Of a stretch of DNA of 64,000 nucleotides, positions 34,198 to 43,559 are shown piece after piece. Source of the DNA: Cognataquiflexum gelatinilyticum (GTDB lineage: Bacteria; Bacteroidota; Bacteroidia; Cytophagales; Cyclobacteriaceae); contig NZ_JANAEZ010000004.1 of the NCBI RefSeq assembly GCF_024813435.1, positions 310,001 to 374,000 of the forward strand, written 5' to 3'. Position 1 is the first letter of the stretch. Each line of letters begins with the position of its first letter. Under the pieces are notes generated by a model. That model saw only the letters and a program-made list of their open reading frames with translations, was not told the DNA's origin and searched no databases. Made by a program: the position numbers and the translations under genes.

Positions 34198-34779
34198 TTA
34201 ATGATTCAATAACAAAAACATGAACAGGTATAACCAAAGCCCCCCTAAGAAATGCCAATATGTGAGGCACATTTCCATAGTGTCGAGGTTTTTGGAATGG
34301 ACCTGATACCTGAAGGACGAAATTAATACAATAATTAGAAATATCACACCACTGACTAAGTGTAATGCATGTAATCCTGTGAAAACATAAAGAAAAGAAC
34401 CTGCCGGATTTCCTACAAAAAAGACATCCCTATCTACCAAAGCTACCCAGCTATACCATTGTCCCACCAGAAAAGCAAAGCCAAGAGCGGAAGTGACTAT
34501 CATTCCTGTCCTAAGAGATTGCAAATCATCCTTTTTTGCAGATAAATATCCCCAATGCAGGGTAATACTACTCAATACGATAATTCCTGATGTGTACCAA
34601 AATATTGATGGGAGGTCAAATTCCAACCAATTACCTTCTGATTGTCTAACAATGTAGGCACTGGTAAGGGAAGCAAAAATCATCACGACTGTGACTATAA
34701 ATAGCCACAAAGCGAATTTCTTAGGATGCATTGCAATCGGCTGCTCAGCATTTTCTATGTATTCAAATTTCTCTTCCAT
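34198..34779 (-). CDS. cytochrome c oxidase subunit III (shorter copy)
   Basis: A 193-residue subunit III homologue with five helices. It shares with the neighbouring copy the order MHPKKFALWLFIVTVVMIF, TSGIIVLSSITLHWGYL, LVGQWYSWVALV, YVFTGLHALHLVSGVIFL and CLTYWHFLGGLWLYLFMFL. It lacks the extended loop and first helices of the 258-residue copy. It follows ctaB by 3 bp, so translation is probably coupled. The two paralogues may both be structural subunits. Confidence 0.9.
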   Translation of the reverse strand: MEEKFEYIENAEQPIAMHPKKFALWLFIVTVVMIFASLTSAYIVRQSEGNWLEFDLPSIFWYTSGIIVLSSITLHWGYLSAKKDDLQSLRTGMIVTSALGFAFLVGQWYSWVALVDRDVFFVGNPAGSFLYVFTGLHALHLVSGVIFLIIVLISSFRYQVHSKNLDTMEMCLTYWHFLGGLWLYLFMFLLLNH

Positions 34780-34782
34780 AGA

Positions 34783-35685
34783 TTAAACTTTATCTAATAA
34801 ATAGGCAATCTGAACAATCGGCAAGTAGAGAAAAGACCCAAACATTATTTTAAGTGCTGATTTTCTGGAACAATCTTTCATCAGTGAGAAAGTCTGCGCC
34901 AAAAACAATACACCACATATGGTAGCCACAATACCTGAATTGATTCCTGTCAATCCAAAATATGTTGGAAGTAAGCCAAGAGGCAATAGGAAAAGTGTAT
35001 AAATCATAATTTGGATGGCTGTATTCAGATCTTTTTGTCCTCCGCTTGGAAGCAATTTGAATCCTGCTTTTTTATAATCTTCATCACTCACCCATGCTAT
35101 CGCCCAAAAATGGGGAAATTGCCAAATAAACTGTATTCCAAAAATAATTAAGGCCTCATGGGAAATCACTCCCGTAGCAGCTGTCCAACCCAATAAAGGA
35201 GGCATTGCGCCGGGAATTGCTCCTACAAAAACTGCAATGGGACCGACTCTTTTTAATGGTGTATAAACAAAAACATAAAGTACCATACTTAAAACACCAA
35301 GCAGGGTAGTCAAAGGATTGGTGAAAATCCAAAGAATTGAAATCCCAATTAAAGCAATGATTGAGGTAAACCAATATGCCTCTTTTAATGAAATAAGGTT
35401 TAGAGGAAGAGGACGATTTTCTGTCCTTTTCATTAGTTTATCTATATCCCTTTCCCAAATTTCATTTGCCGCCCCAGAAGCCCCACTGATAAGAAAACCA
35501 CCAACCATTAGGGCAAAAAACTTACCCCAGGAAAATATAACTCCAGAATCTCCAAGGATAAATCCAAAGACTGCTGAAAACGTAACAAGTGCGGATAATC
35601 TGAATTTGATCAAATCATTATAAGCACCGACCCTTAGCATAAGGAAATCGGTTATAGAATTTTCAGAAATATTTATAGTTCTCAT
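34783..35685 (-). CDS. ctaB: protohaem IX farnesyltransferase (haem O synthase)
   Basis: A UbiA-family prenyltransferase of 300 residues from the chosen ATG at 35685 (MRTINISENSITDFL). The first Asp-rich motif is NEIWERDIDKLMKRTENRP and the second is around WVSDEDYKKAGFKLLP, with about eight or nine helices. It converts haem B to haem O. The open frame extends 63 codons further upstream inside ctaA, but that stretch looks unlike the family. The ATG overlaps the ctaA stop (ATGA), strongly supporting this start and translational coupling. Confidence 0.94.
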   Translation of the reverse strand: MRTINISENSITDFLMLRVGAYNDLIKFRLSALVTFSAVFGFILGDSGVIFSWGKFFALMVGGFLISGASGAANEIWERDIDKLMKRTENRPLPLNLISLKEAYWFTSIIALIGISILWIFTNPLTTLLGVLSMVLYVFVYTPLKRVGPIAVFVGAIPGAMPPLLGWTAATGVISHEALIIFGIQFIWQFPHFWAIAWVSDEDYKKAGFKLLPSGGQKDLNTAIQIMIYTLFLLPLGLLPTYFGLTGINSGIVATICGVLFLAQTFSLMKDCSRKSALKIMFGSFLYLPIVQIAYLLDKV

Positions 35686-36764
35686 GAACCTGCATTTTCT
35701 AGATTTAACTTCCTTTGGGCATAAAGTTGCAATAAAATGACAAACTGTATCCCAATTATCAAGGTTCCCAACAAAAGATGTATAGGCTGCAAAAATGCTG
35801 GAACGCCAAAATAAGCCATTCCAACACCTGTCAGAATCTCCAATAAGATCACAAAGATAAGAACCTGAGACCATTTAAAGATACTAACATGTCTCAATGT
35901 GTATTTGTATACTTTGTAAAAGAAAATAAGATGTACTACCAATAACAAAATTGAATACGATCTGTGAACAAGAAATACCAATCCAAGGTGCTCAACCCAT
36001 TCACCCCTTAAGAGATTACCAAATTCAAATGCCACAATATCCATTTCCTCTCTAACCTGTGTTCCAAACACAATTTGGACAAGCATCAATAAAAACCCTA
36101 TGACCAAGATCCCAAACAGCTGGCTTGGTTTTTCTGTATTCACTTGAGTATCATAGATCAATTTATAAGATTGGAAATGAACATAAAGCAGAATACATAC
36201 TATTACCAGAGCCAACATCATATGAAGGGTAATCATCCATGGCAATAAGTTGGTAGAAACAACTATAGACCCAATCCAAGCTTGAAACAAAACCAAAAAC
36301 AGGTTGAATACAGACAGGATCGGGATGGATTTTTTGAGTGACCAAAGAGGAACTGATTTAACTACAGTAAAAAGGACCAAAATACCAATAATGGCACCAA
36401 TCAGCCTGTTTACATATTCGATCCAGGTTTTTACAGGGTTAAATTCTTGCTCAACCAAAATGGATCTGTCATTTTTGATTTGGTAGGCTTTTTCTTGAAA
36501 ACCTAATTTCTCAAGTTGGGTGGCAAACTTATTGTTCTTTTCTACTCTTTTTTTAGAATAGATTTCCTGATAATTAGATGGGAGCTGATCCACACTTGTT
36601 GGTGGAACCCAGCTCCCAAAACATTTAGGCCAATCAGGACATCCCATACCTGACCCGGTACTTCTGACTATCCCACCGACAAGTATCAGAAAATAAACAG
36701 CTACCACAGTAATCAAACTGATTCTTCGGAAGCTGTTTATTTGATTAAGATTCTTTTGATTCAT
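35682..36764 (-). CDS. ctaA: haem A synthase, COX15/CtaA family
   Basis: A 360-residue membrane protein with eight helices in two four-helix halves. The N-terminal half has GGIVRSTGSGMGCPDWPKCF, the conserved CtaA/COX15 entry motif, and EYVNRLIGAIIG with the Glu-His/Arg-type helix. Further histidine helices are TLHMMLALVIV, VFLVHRSYSILLLVVHL and PIHLLLGTLIIG. It oxidises the haem O methyl group to give haem A for the aa3-type oxidase encoded next to it. It overlaps ctaD by 20 bp and ctaB by 4 bp. Confidence 0.95.
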   Translation of the reverse strand: MNQKNLNQINSFRRISLITVVAVYFLILVGGIVRSTGSGMGCPDWPKCFGSWVPPTSVDQLPSNYQEIYSKKRVEKNNKFATQLEKLGFQEKAYQIKNDRSILVEQEFNPVKTWIEYVNRLIGAIIGILVLFTVVKSVPLWSLKKSIPILSVFNLFLVLFQAWIGSIVVSTNLLPWMITLHMMLALVIVCILLYVHFQSYKLIYDTQVNTEKPSQLFGILVIGFLLMLVQIVFGTQVREEMDIVAFEFGNLLRGEWVEHLGLVFLVHRSYSILLLVVHLIFFYKVYKYTLRHVSIFKWSQVLIFVILLEILTGVGMAYFGVPAFLQPIHLLLGTLIIGIQFVILLQLYAQRKLNLENAGS

Positions 36765-38637
36765 TTGCTACAAGGACTTCCTCTTCGTCTGCAATGATTG
36801 CTTTTTCCAATTTCACCAATTCCTGCTCATGAGGTAGGTTGGATTCAGGAGTTGCAGACAGCGGAACAGTCTGTGGAATAAAATCCTCAGCCGCTCCAGG
36901 CTTTGAGTAGTCGTATGGCCATCTGTATACAGTTGGTATTTCACCAGGCCAGTTTCCATGCTTTGGATGAAGAGGAGTAGTCCACTCTAGAGTATTGGAT
37001 CTCCAAGGATTCAAAGAGGCTACCCTTCCTCTATACATTGAATAGAAGAAATTGAACAAGAAGATCAATTGCGCACCAAAAGTAATAATGGCGGCTACTG
37101 AAACAAACATATTCAAGTCAGTATACATATTGGAGAACTCAAAGTTAGTCCAGCTATAATATCTTCTTGGGAAACCTGCGATACCGATATAATGCATTGG
37201 GAAAAACACCATATAAACACCGATAAAGGTTAACCAAAAATGGATATATCCTAATCTTGCATCCATCATCCTTCCAAACATTTTAGGGAACCAATGATAA
37301 ACACCTGCCATCAATCCAAAGAAAGATGCTGAACCCATTACCAAGTGAAAGTGAGCAACAACAAAATAGGTATCATGCAATTGAATATCAATAGCAGAGT
37401 TACCAAGGAAAATCCCTGTCAAACCACCTGAAATAAAGAAAGACACCAAACCGATTGAGAATAACATTCCCGGAGTAAAGATCAAGTTACCTCTCCAGAG
37501 TGTAGTGAGGTAATTGAAAACCTTCACAGCTGAAGGAATAGCAATAATCAAAGTTAAGAACATGAATATTGATCCCAAGAAAGGATTCATGCCTGAAACG
37601 AACATATGGTGAGCCCAAACGATAAAAGATAAAATCGTGATGCCCAACATAGATATAATCATTGCTTTGTAACCAAAAATAGGCTTTCTTGAATTTACAG
37701 AAATAATTTCTGAGGTAATACCAAGAGCAGGCAACAATACAATATAAACTTCAGGATGGCCTAGGAACCAAAACAAGTGTTGGTAAAGCACAGGGCTACC
37801 GCCCGTGTTTGGAAGAGCTTCGCCCCCGATATAAATGTCTGACAAATAGAAACTTGTACCAAAGCTCCTGTCAAACACCAAAAGCAATGCAGCTGAAAAC
37901 AATACAGGGAATGAAAGTAGACCAATTACAGCCGTCAAGAAGAAAGCCCATATTGTCAAAGGAAGTCTTGAAAATGACATTCCTTTTGTTCTCAGGTTGA
38001 TCACTGTGGTTATGTAATTTATACCTCCCAACAAAGAAGACGCAATAAAGAATGTCATTGCAATCAACCATAATGTCATTCCCAACCCTGAACCAGGCAT
38101 AGCTTGTTCTAGAGCTGATAAAGGAGGATAAACAACCCAACCTCCTGATGCAGGACCAGTTTCTATGAACAATGAGGTGAACATGATTACACCGGAAAGA
38201 AAAAAGAACCAGTAAGATAGCATATTCATGAATCCTGAAGCCATATCTCTTGCTCCGATTTGAAGAGGAATCAAGAAGTTGGAGAATGTGCCACTCAAAC
38301 CAGCAGTCAATACAAAGAAAACCATGATGGTACCATGCATTGTCACGAGAGCCAAATAAAAATTAGGATCCAGTTTACCGGCATCATCTATCCATCCTCC
38401 AAGTAATGGTTTTAACCAATACAATTCCATATCCGGAAATCCGAGTTGTAACCTGAAAATGATTGATAACAAGCCACCAATAATTGCCCAGAATATACCT
38501 GTCACAAGGAATTGCTTGCCGATCATTTTATGATCAGTACTGAAAATATATTTTGTTATAAAATTATCGTGATGCTCATGTTCATCATGGTGATCATGAG
38601 TACTAGCACTGTGAGTAGCTGTATGAGCTGTTGCCAT
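36745..38637 (-). CDS. ctaD: cytochrome c oxidase subunit I (aa3-type)
   Basis: A 630-residue catalytic subunit with 12 core helices. Haem and CuB ligand regions are visible: TMHGTIMVFFVLTAG (low-spin haem His), WFLGHPEVYIVLLPALG (CuB His and the cross-linked Tyr), WAHHMFVSG (two CuB His) and HDTYFVVAHFHLVMG (haem a3 and haem a His). The N-terminus is His-rich (about 5-25: HTATHSASTHDHHDEHEHH), an unusual possible metal-binding tail. The enzyme reduces oxygen to water and pumps protons. It overlaps ctaA by 20 bp and follows ctaC. Confidence 0.97.
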   Translation of the reverse strand: MATAHTATHSASTHDHHDEHEHHDNFITKYIFSTDHKMIGKQFLVTGIFWAIIGGLLSIIFRLQLGFPDMELYWLKPLLGGWIDDAGKLDPNFYLALVTMHGTIMVFFVLTAGLSGTFSNFLIPLQIGARDMASGFMNMLSYWFFFLSGVIMFTSLFIETGPASGGWVVYPPLSALEQAMPGSGLGMTLWLIAMTFFIASSLLGGINYITTVINLRTKGMSFSRLPLTIWAFFLTAVIGLLSFPVLFSAALLLVFDRSFGTSFYLSDIYIGGEALPNTGGSPVLYQHLFWFLGHPEVYIVLLPALGITSEIISVNSRKPIFGYKAMIISMLGITILSFIVWAHHMFVSGMNPFLGSIFMFLTLIIAIPSAVKVFNYLTTLWRGNLIFTPGMLFSIGLVSFFISGGLTGIFLGNSAIDIQLHDTYFVVAHFHLVMGSASFFGLMAGVYHWFPKMFGRMMDARLGYIHFWLTFIGVYMVFFPMHYIGIAGFPRRYYSWTNFEFSNMYTDLNMFVSVAAIITFGAQLIFLFNFFYSMYRGRVASLNPWRSNTLEWTTPLHPKHGNWPGEIPTVYRWPYDYSKPGAAEDFIPQTVPLSATPESNLPHEQELVKLEKAIIADEEEVLVANESKES

Positions 38638-38652
38638 AATTATAATGTTTAA

Positions 38653-39687
38653 TTACTTGTATTCGCTGATGGTTATTTCAGCTAATTCTTTCAATTCAGG
38701 AGATAAATTCTCAACAAGCGCAGGGTTATTGACAATATATGGTTTTTGTTCTGATAACCACTTTCTGTACTCCGCAGGCTCAACAACGTTGATGACTCTT
38801 CGCATAGAAAAGTGTCCTTTTCCACATACTTCGGTGCATGCAATCTCATATTCAAACTCAGGGTCATTTAATTCCGCTCTCATTTCTTCAGTAGTTTTGG
38901 TAGCGACAAACCAAAATTTCGTCGGCATTCCAGGAACAGCATCCATTTTCAACCTCATGTGAGGTGCGAAAACAGAATGAAGAACATCACGCGCTCTGAT
39001 TTTGAAAAGAACAGGTTCACCTTTAGGTATAACAACTACTGGTGTATTAAAATCATCATGTGCATTTTTGTCAGAAAAATCCACACCTGAAACATTTGAT
39101 GCATTGGTTAATCTATAATCGTTAGCCCCAAGCACATTGTCCATTCCTGGATATCTCACTTCCCAAGCAAACTGATAACCCAACAACTCTACAACATGCG
39201 CATTTTCGGGCGCAGGTTTGGTAATGTCAGACCAAGCTTTCCAACCTCCAATTACCAACAAAGCCAATACGATTGCAGGCACTACAGTCCAGATTACCTC
39301 TAGTTTATTGTTATCAGGATAAAAAGCCGCTTTTCTATCTTCTTTATACTGGTACTTGTATGGAAACCAGAAAAGAAGAATATGGGTAATAATGAAAATA
39401 ACTCCGGTAACAGCCATCGTGATCCAAAATAACTGGTCTGTTACTGCACCATGCTCTGAAGCCAAAGGAGGATTATAATTATCAAATTCTTTGATAGAAT
39501 ACCAAAACATCAGAGCGCCTGAACCCAAAAGAAATAGAACGAACATGATTGCGTTCACCTTATTACTTCCAGAGGCAACTTTTTTATCACTACCCTTTAC
39601 TACTGAAACAAGGGATTGTATTCTATATACCATCCATATTATGGATATGAGCAATAAAATACCAACTGCGATTAGAAATCCGTACAT
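38653..39687 (-). CDS. ctaC: cytochrome c oxidase subunit II with CuA site
   Basis: A 344-residue subunit II. It has an extra N-terminal helix pair (about 2-18 and 43-62) before the usual two helices (about 90-112 and 135-152, with LEVIWTVVPAIVLALLV). The cupredoxin domain carries the CuA ligands in VLHSVFAPHMRLKMDAVPG and CTEVCGKGHFSM (near 279). It receives electrons from cytochrome c or from ActE and passes them to subunit I. No fused cytochrome c domain is present. It directly follows actF (21-bp gap). Confidence 0.95.
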   Translation of the reverse strand: MYGFLIAVGILLLISIIWMVYRIQSLVSVVKGSDKKVASGSNKVNAIMFVLFLLGSGALMFWYSIKEFDNYNPPLASEHGAVTDQLFWITMAVTGVIFIITHILLFWFPYKYQYKEDRKAAFYPDNNKLEVIWTVVPAIVLALLVIGGWKAWSDITKPAPENAHVVELLGYQFAWEVRYPGMDNVLGANDYRLTNASNVSGVDFSDKNAHDDFNTPVVVIPKGEPVLFKIRARDVLHSVFAPHMRLKMDAVPGMPTKFWFVATKTTEEMRAELNDPEFEYEIACTEVCGKGHFSMRRVINVVEPAEYRKWLSEQKPYIVNNPALVENLSPELKELAEITISEYK

Positions 39688-39708
39688 AATTATTAGTTTA
39701 TCGGATAA

Positions 39709-41001
39709 TTAAATATGATGATGATAACTTTCTTCCAACATTGGATGGTTTTTAGCAATGAGATTTCTTTTAGATAGGTTGTTTAAAACAACATATGTTA
39801 CAAGAGAACCAAATACCAATAACATTCCTACTTCCATTAAGCCAAATCCACCATTGTGACCTAAAGTACCTGGCTGAACCATCAGGAAGAAATCAAACCA
39901 ATGACCGATGATGATTAAGGAACAAATAAGCTTTAGAAATATTCCGTGCCTTTTTGCGTCTCTTGTCATAAGAACAAGGAAGGGAAGGAAGAAGTTTAGC
40001 ACTAGATTTACAAAAATGAACGGGCTGTACACATCACTTTGAAGTCTCTCTATAAAATAAACTGATTCCTCAGGTATATTGGCATAATAGATCAACAAGA
40101 ATTGCGAAAACCATATATATGTCCAGAAAATTGAGAATGCAAAAACAAATTTTCCAAGGTCGTGAATATGGTTTTCATTGACCATTTCCAAGTATCCTCT
40201 TTCTTTTAAGAAGACAGTCACCAAGGTCATTGCAGACAATCCGGCTACAAACCATGAAGCAAATACATACCATCCAAACATTGTGGAAAACCAGTGAGTG
40301 TCAATAGACATAACCCAGTCCCAAGCAGAAACAGAGGAAGAAACAGCAAAGAAAACAAGGAATAGCGCAGACCACTTTCTGATCTGAAACCAAGTCTGAT
40401 TTCCAGGATTGAGATCTTCCTGATAAGATAATTTTCTTAATTTATTGAAGAACAACACCCATGCTGCGAAGAAAACAACCATTCTAATGATAAAGAATGC
40501 AGGGAACGTCCCTTTTTCAAGTGGCCAAAAGAAAAAAGCCCCTTTTCCATCGATAATTTTATCATATTCAGGACTGTTTACGTCAAAGAGCTCTTTATGT
40601 GTCCAATGGAATATATCATGACCTAAGATTGCATAACTAACTATCATGATAATGCCGGCAAACGGCAACCAATAGCCAAAAGAAAGGAAAATCCTCAATA
40701 ATGGTGCTGACCATCCTGCCTGTGCAGCATATTGGATAGCAAAGAAGAAAACACCAATCACAGCAATACCTGTAAAATAGACATTATTAATCCAAAGATT
40801 GGCATAAAGTCTTTGGTACCAATGAAAGGCATGGCCTCCTTCAGCATGTGCATCACCATGGCCTCCGCCTAAAGCAGCTGTCAAGATACCTGCAGTTAGG
40901 ATAACTGCACCTATGATCAAAATTGTAAATATTGTCTTTTTCAGCCCTGCTGTAAAATCAAATTTTTGATCCAAATTATAGTTTGTAGTACTGTGACCCA
41001 T
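39709..41001 (-). CDS. actF: alternative complex III subunit F
   Basis: A 430-residue membrane protein with about ten helices, of the NrfD-related ActF type. Recognisable parts are FHWYQRLYANLWINNVYFTG, PFAGIIMIVSYAILGHDIF, the central SSVSAWDWVMSIDTHWFSTMF and FSIFWTYIWFSQFLLIYYANIPEE. The last two segments are conserved in ActF and in its paralogue ActC. In alternative complex III it is a membrane core subunit. A His-rich loop at about 45-60 and a C-terminal YHHHI are notable. It follows actE by 2 bp. Confidence 0.94.
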   Translation of the reverse strand: MGHSTTNYNLDQKFDFTAGLKKTIFTILIIGAVILTAGILTAALGGGHGDAHAEGGHAFHWYQRLYANLWINNVYFTGIAVIGVFFFAIQYAAQAGWSAPLLRIFLSFGYWLPFAGIIMIVSYAILGHDIFHWTHKELFDVNSPEYDKIIDGKGAFFFWPLEKGTFPAFFIIRMVVFFAAWVLFFNKLRKLSYQEDLNPGNQTWFQIRKWSALFLVFFAVSSSVSAWDWVMSIDTHWFSTMFGWYVFASWFVAGLSAMTLVTVFLKERGYLEMVNENHIHDLGKFVFAFSIFWTYIWFSQFLLIYYANIPEESVYFIERLQSDVYSPFIFVNLVLNFFLPFLVLMTRDAKRHGIFLKLICSLIIIGHWFDFFLMVQPGTLGHNGGFGLMEVGMLLVFGSLVTYVVLNNLSKRNLIAKNHPMLEESYHHHI

Positions 41002-41003
41002 GA

Positions 41004-41630
41004 TTATTGCTTCTGAATTTCTTGTTTAACATAGTGAACAATTTTCCAAATTCTTTCCTGAGGAATCTGAGAACCATGCGCCCCCATTCTACCTTTTCCT
41101 TTCATGACTACATGGAAAATATGGCCTTCAGGTAGGTTAATATAGGCACCCCCTTTAAGGTTGGCCACACCACCGATAACTTCTCCGGCTTTTCCGTCTC
41201 CCTCACCACCTTGTCCATGGCATGCTGAACAATATTGTGTATACAATACCTTACCTTCAGCTAAAACCTGAGGAGTAAGCGTTACTGGGTTTTCATTCAA
41301 AGCAGCAGCTTCTAATTCAAATTGCTTTAATCTGTATGGGAGAGAACCATCTTTGGACCTTGGCACAGTGTTGGCAACAGGTTCCCGCATATTCATTCGG
41401 TTGGGATTATTGATGTTACTATTGAAAAACTCTCCTTTTCCGTCTTCTCTAGTAGATAACCATGCCCCTTCATCCTCATTCACAATCTGTGAAAGTGGTT
41501 CGTATGCTATAGAATTATACATTTGAGGTGCATATTCATAACCGGGATCCTCACCGGAGGCACCACAGGAAGCAAGTCCTAAGACTGCTCCAAGAAATGC
41601 AAACGTGTATATAGAACGTGTAATTTTCAT
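41004..41630 (-). CDS. actE: alternative complex III subunit E, one-haem cytochrome c lipoprotein
   Basis: A 208-residue lipoprotein with lipobox GLASCGASG (Cys22). The single haem-binding CSACHGQGG is near residue 133, with an axial Met probably in KGKGRMGAHG. The long N-terminal segment (about 23-110) contains MNMREPVANTVPRSKDG, typical of ActE. It takes electrons from the ActA haems and hands them to the oxidase or soluble cytochrome c. It sits between actD and actF with 12- and 2-bp gaps. Confidence 0.94.
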   Translation of the reverse strand: MKITRSIYTFAFLGAVLGLASCGASGEDPGYEYAPQMYNSIAYEPLSQIVNEDEGAWLSTREDGKGEFFNSNINNPNRMNMREPVANTVPRSKDGSLPYRLKQFELEAAALNENPVTLTPQVLAEGKVLYTQYCSACHGQGGEGDGKAGEVIGGVANLKGGAYINLPEGHIFHVVMKGKGRMGAHGSQIPQERIWKIVHYVKQEIQKQ

Positions 41631-41642
41631 ATATCTATTTAC

Positions 41643-42173
41643 CTATTCAAAACTTTTAAAATTAACTTCAGAAGCACCGGAATTTTTCAAAACATCAGTT
41701 AATTGATTTTCTGCCATTGAAGAATTTACAGCTAAATCAATTGCCATAACATGCTTATCATCTGTGATTCGGATGTCAAATATTCTTGGCTGACCCCAAG
41801 GTTTTAGATTACTTGCTATCATGAAAACACCAACCATTCCAAATGCAGCCAATAAAACTGTAAGTTCGAATGTTACAGGAATAAAATCAGGCACTGCAGC
41901 ATGGTCTTTACCACCAATGATCATTGGCCAGTCAAATTTCATCATATAAAACTGCATGGTCAAGGCAAGTGTAGTACCCAGCATACCAAATAAGAATGCT
42001 GCAATTGGAAGTTTACTCCTTTTGTATCCCAAAACATCATCAATACCGTGCACAGGAAAAGGTGAATAAACCTCATGAATTTTCACTCCGCTGCCTCTAA
42101 CTTTTGATATTGCATCCAACAAAACATCCTCATCGTCATATACGCCTAGGATGAAATTTTTATCTCTTTCCAT
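41643..42173 (-). CDS. actD: alternative complex III subunit D (DUF3341)
   Basis: A 176-residue protein with two membrane helices (about 58-78 and 100-122) and a soluble C-terminus. The N-terminal GVYDDEDVLLDAI and KIHEVYSPFPVHGID are the DUF3341 signature. ActD is a small structural subunit without cofactors. It lies 3 bp after actC and 12 bp before actE in the canonical order. Confidence 0.94.
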   Translation of the reverse strand: MERDKNFILGVYDDEDVLLDAISKVRGSGVKIHEVYSPFPVHGIDDVLGYKRSKLPIAAFLFGMLGTTLALTMQFYMMKFDWPMIIGGKDHAAVPDFIPVTFELTVLLAAFGMVGVFMIASNLKPWGQPRIFDIRITDDKHVMAIDLAVNSSMAENQLTDVLKNSGASEVNFKSFE

Positions 42174-42176
42174 GCT

Positions 42177-43541
42177 TTATTTTGTTACTTTTTCTGAGGT
42201 TGATTTCACAATAGATTTAATTTCAGCCATGTTGATTACTGGGAAGAACTTCGCAAAAAGGAAAAATAATGTGAAGAACAATCCGAAGGTGAACAGATAA
42301 ACCCCAACATCTGAGATGGTTGGATAGAACATTGCCCAAGATGATGGAAGATAATCTCTATGCAATGAAGTCACGATGATCACGAATCTTTCGAACCACA
42401 TACCGATGTTTACAACTAGAGACAATAAGAAAGTGGCAACAATTGAAGTCCTGATTTTCTTGAACCAAAATAGTTGCGGAGAAATTACGTTACATGTCAT
42501 CATAGACCAATATGCCCACCAATAAGGACCAAACATCCTGTTCATAAAGGCATATTGCTCTGCTGCAACCCCTGAATACCATGCAATGAAGAATTCAGTA
42601 ATATAAGCAATACCTACAATGGATCCAGTGATGATAATGACAATATTCATCAATTCAATGTGGCCTATGGTGATGTAGTCTTCCAAATGGAATACTTTTC
42701 GGGTCACAATCATCAATGTCAATACCATAGCAAAACCTGAGAAGATCGCCCCTGCAACAAAGTAAGGAGGAAATATGGTGGTGTGCCATCCCGGAATCAC
42801 GGAGGTGGCAAAGTCAAAGGATACAATCGTGTGTACTGAAAGTACCAATGGAGTTGCTAAACCAGCCAATATCAAAGCAACAGATTCATACCTGCTCCAA
42901 GTCTTGGCAGCGCCATCCCATCCAAAAGATAATGCACCATATATGGTTTTTCTGATACCGGATGCCCTGTCTCTTATTGTAGCAAAATCAGGGATCAAAC
43001 CAATATACCAAAACACCAAGGACACAGAGAAGTAAGTTGAAATCGCAAACACGTCCCAAAGTAGAGGTGAATTGAAGTTTACCCATAGTGATCCAAAGGT
43101 ATTTGGAAGTGGCAAAGCCCAATAAGCACCTAACCAAGGCCTACCCATATGTATAACAGGGAACATTGCGGCACAGATTACGGCAAAAATCGTCATTGCT
43201 TCTGCTGCCCTGTTGATGGCCATTCTCCACTTCTGCCTGAACAATAAAAGTACAGCAGAGATCAAGGTACCTGCGTGACCGATACCAACCCACCAAACGA
43301 AGTTGGTGATATCCCAAGCCCAGCCAACAGTTTTATTGAGTCCCCACATGCCGATACCTTCCCAAAGAGTTGCTACCAATGCAATGGATCCTAATAACAA
43401 AACCCCTACTGAAAATAAAAAGGCTAAAAGCCATCCCATACTGGGCTTAGCCTCTACTTGCCTTGATATATCATGAGTGACGTCTTTCAGAGTTTTACCG
43501 CCTGTAATCAGAGGCTGGCGTACGGATGAAGTAACATGCAT
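42177..43541 (-). CDS. actC: alternative complex III subunit C (NrfD-like quinol-binding)
   Basis: A 454-residue NrfD/PsrC-family protein with about ten helices. Conserved pieces are WGLNKTVGWAWDITNFVWWVG, FRQKWRMAINRAAEAMTIFA, FPVIHMGRPWL and FGPYWWAYWSMMTCNVISPQ. The Asp/His pair in these helices is where ActC is proposed to bind and oxidise menaquinol. It accepts quinol electrons for the iron-sulfur subunit ActB. It begins 18 bp after actB. Confidence 0.95.
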   Translation of the reverse strand: MHVTSSVRQPLITGGKTLKDVTHDISRQVEAKPSMGWLLAFLFSVGVLLLGSIALVATLWEGIGMWGLNKTVGWAWDITNFVWWVGIGHAGTLISAVLLLFRQKWRMAINRAAEAMTIFAVICAAMFPVIHMGRPWLGAYWALPLPNTFGSLWVNFNSPLLWDVFAISTYFSVSLVFWYIGLIPDFATIRDRASGIRKTIYGALSFGWDGAAKTWSRYESVALILAGLATPLVLSVHTIVSFDFATSVIPGWHTTIFPPYFVAGAIFSGFAMVLTLMIVTRKVFHLEDYITIGHIELMNIVIIITGSIVGIAYITEFFIAWYSGVAAEQYAFMNRMFGPYWWAYWSMMTCNVISPQLFWFKKIRTSIVATFLLSLVVNIGMWFERFVIIVTSLHRDYLPSSWAMFYPTISDVGVYLFTFGLFFTLFFLFAKFFPVINMAEIKSIVKSTSEKVTK

Positions 43542-43559
43542 ATCTTATAAAATTATTTA

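Noticed and set aside
35686..35874. 63-codon N-terminal extension of ctaB
   Set aside because: It lies inside ctaA in another frame and resembles no family sequence; the ATG at 35685 overlapping the ctaA stop fits family length.
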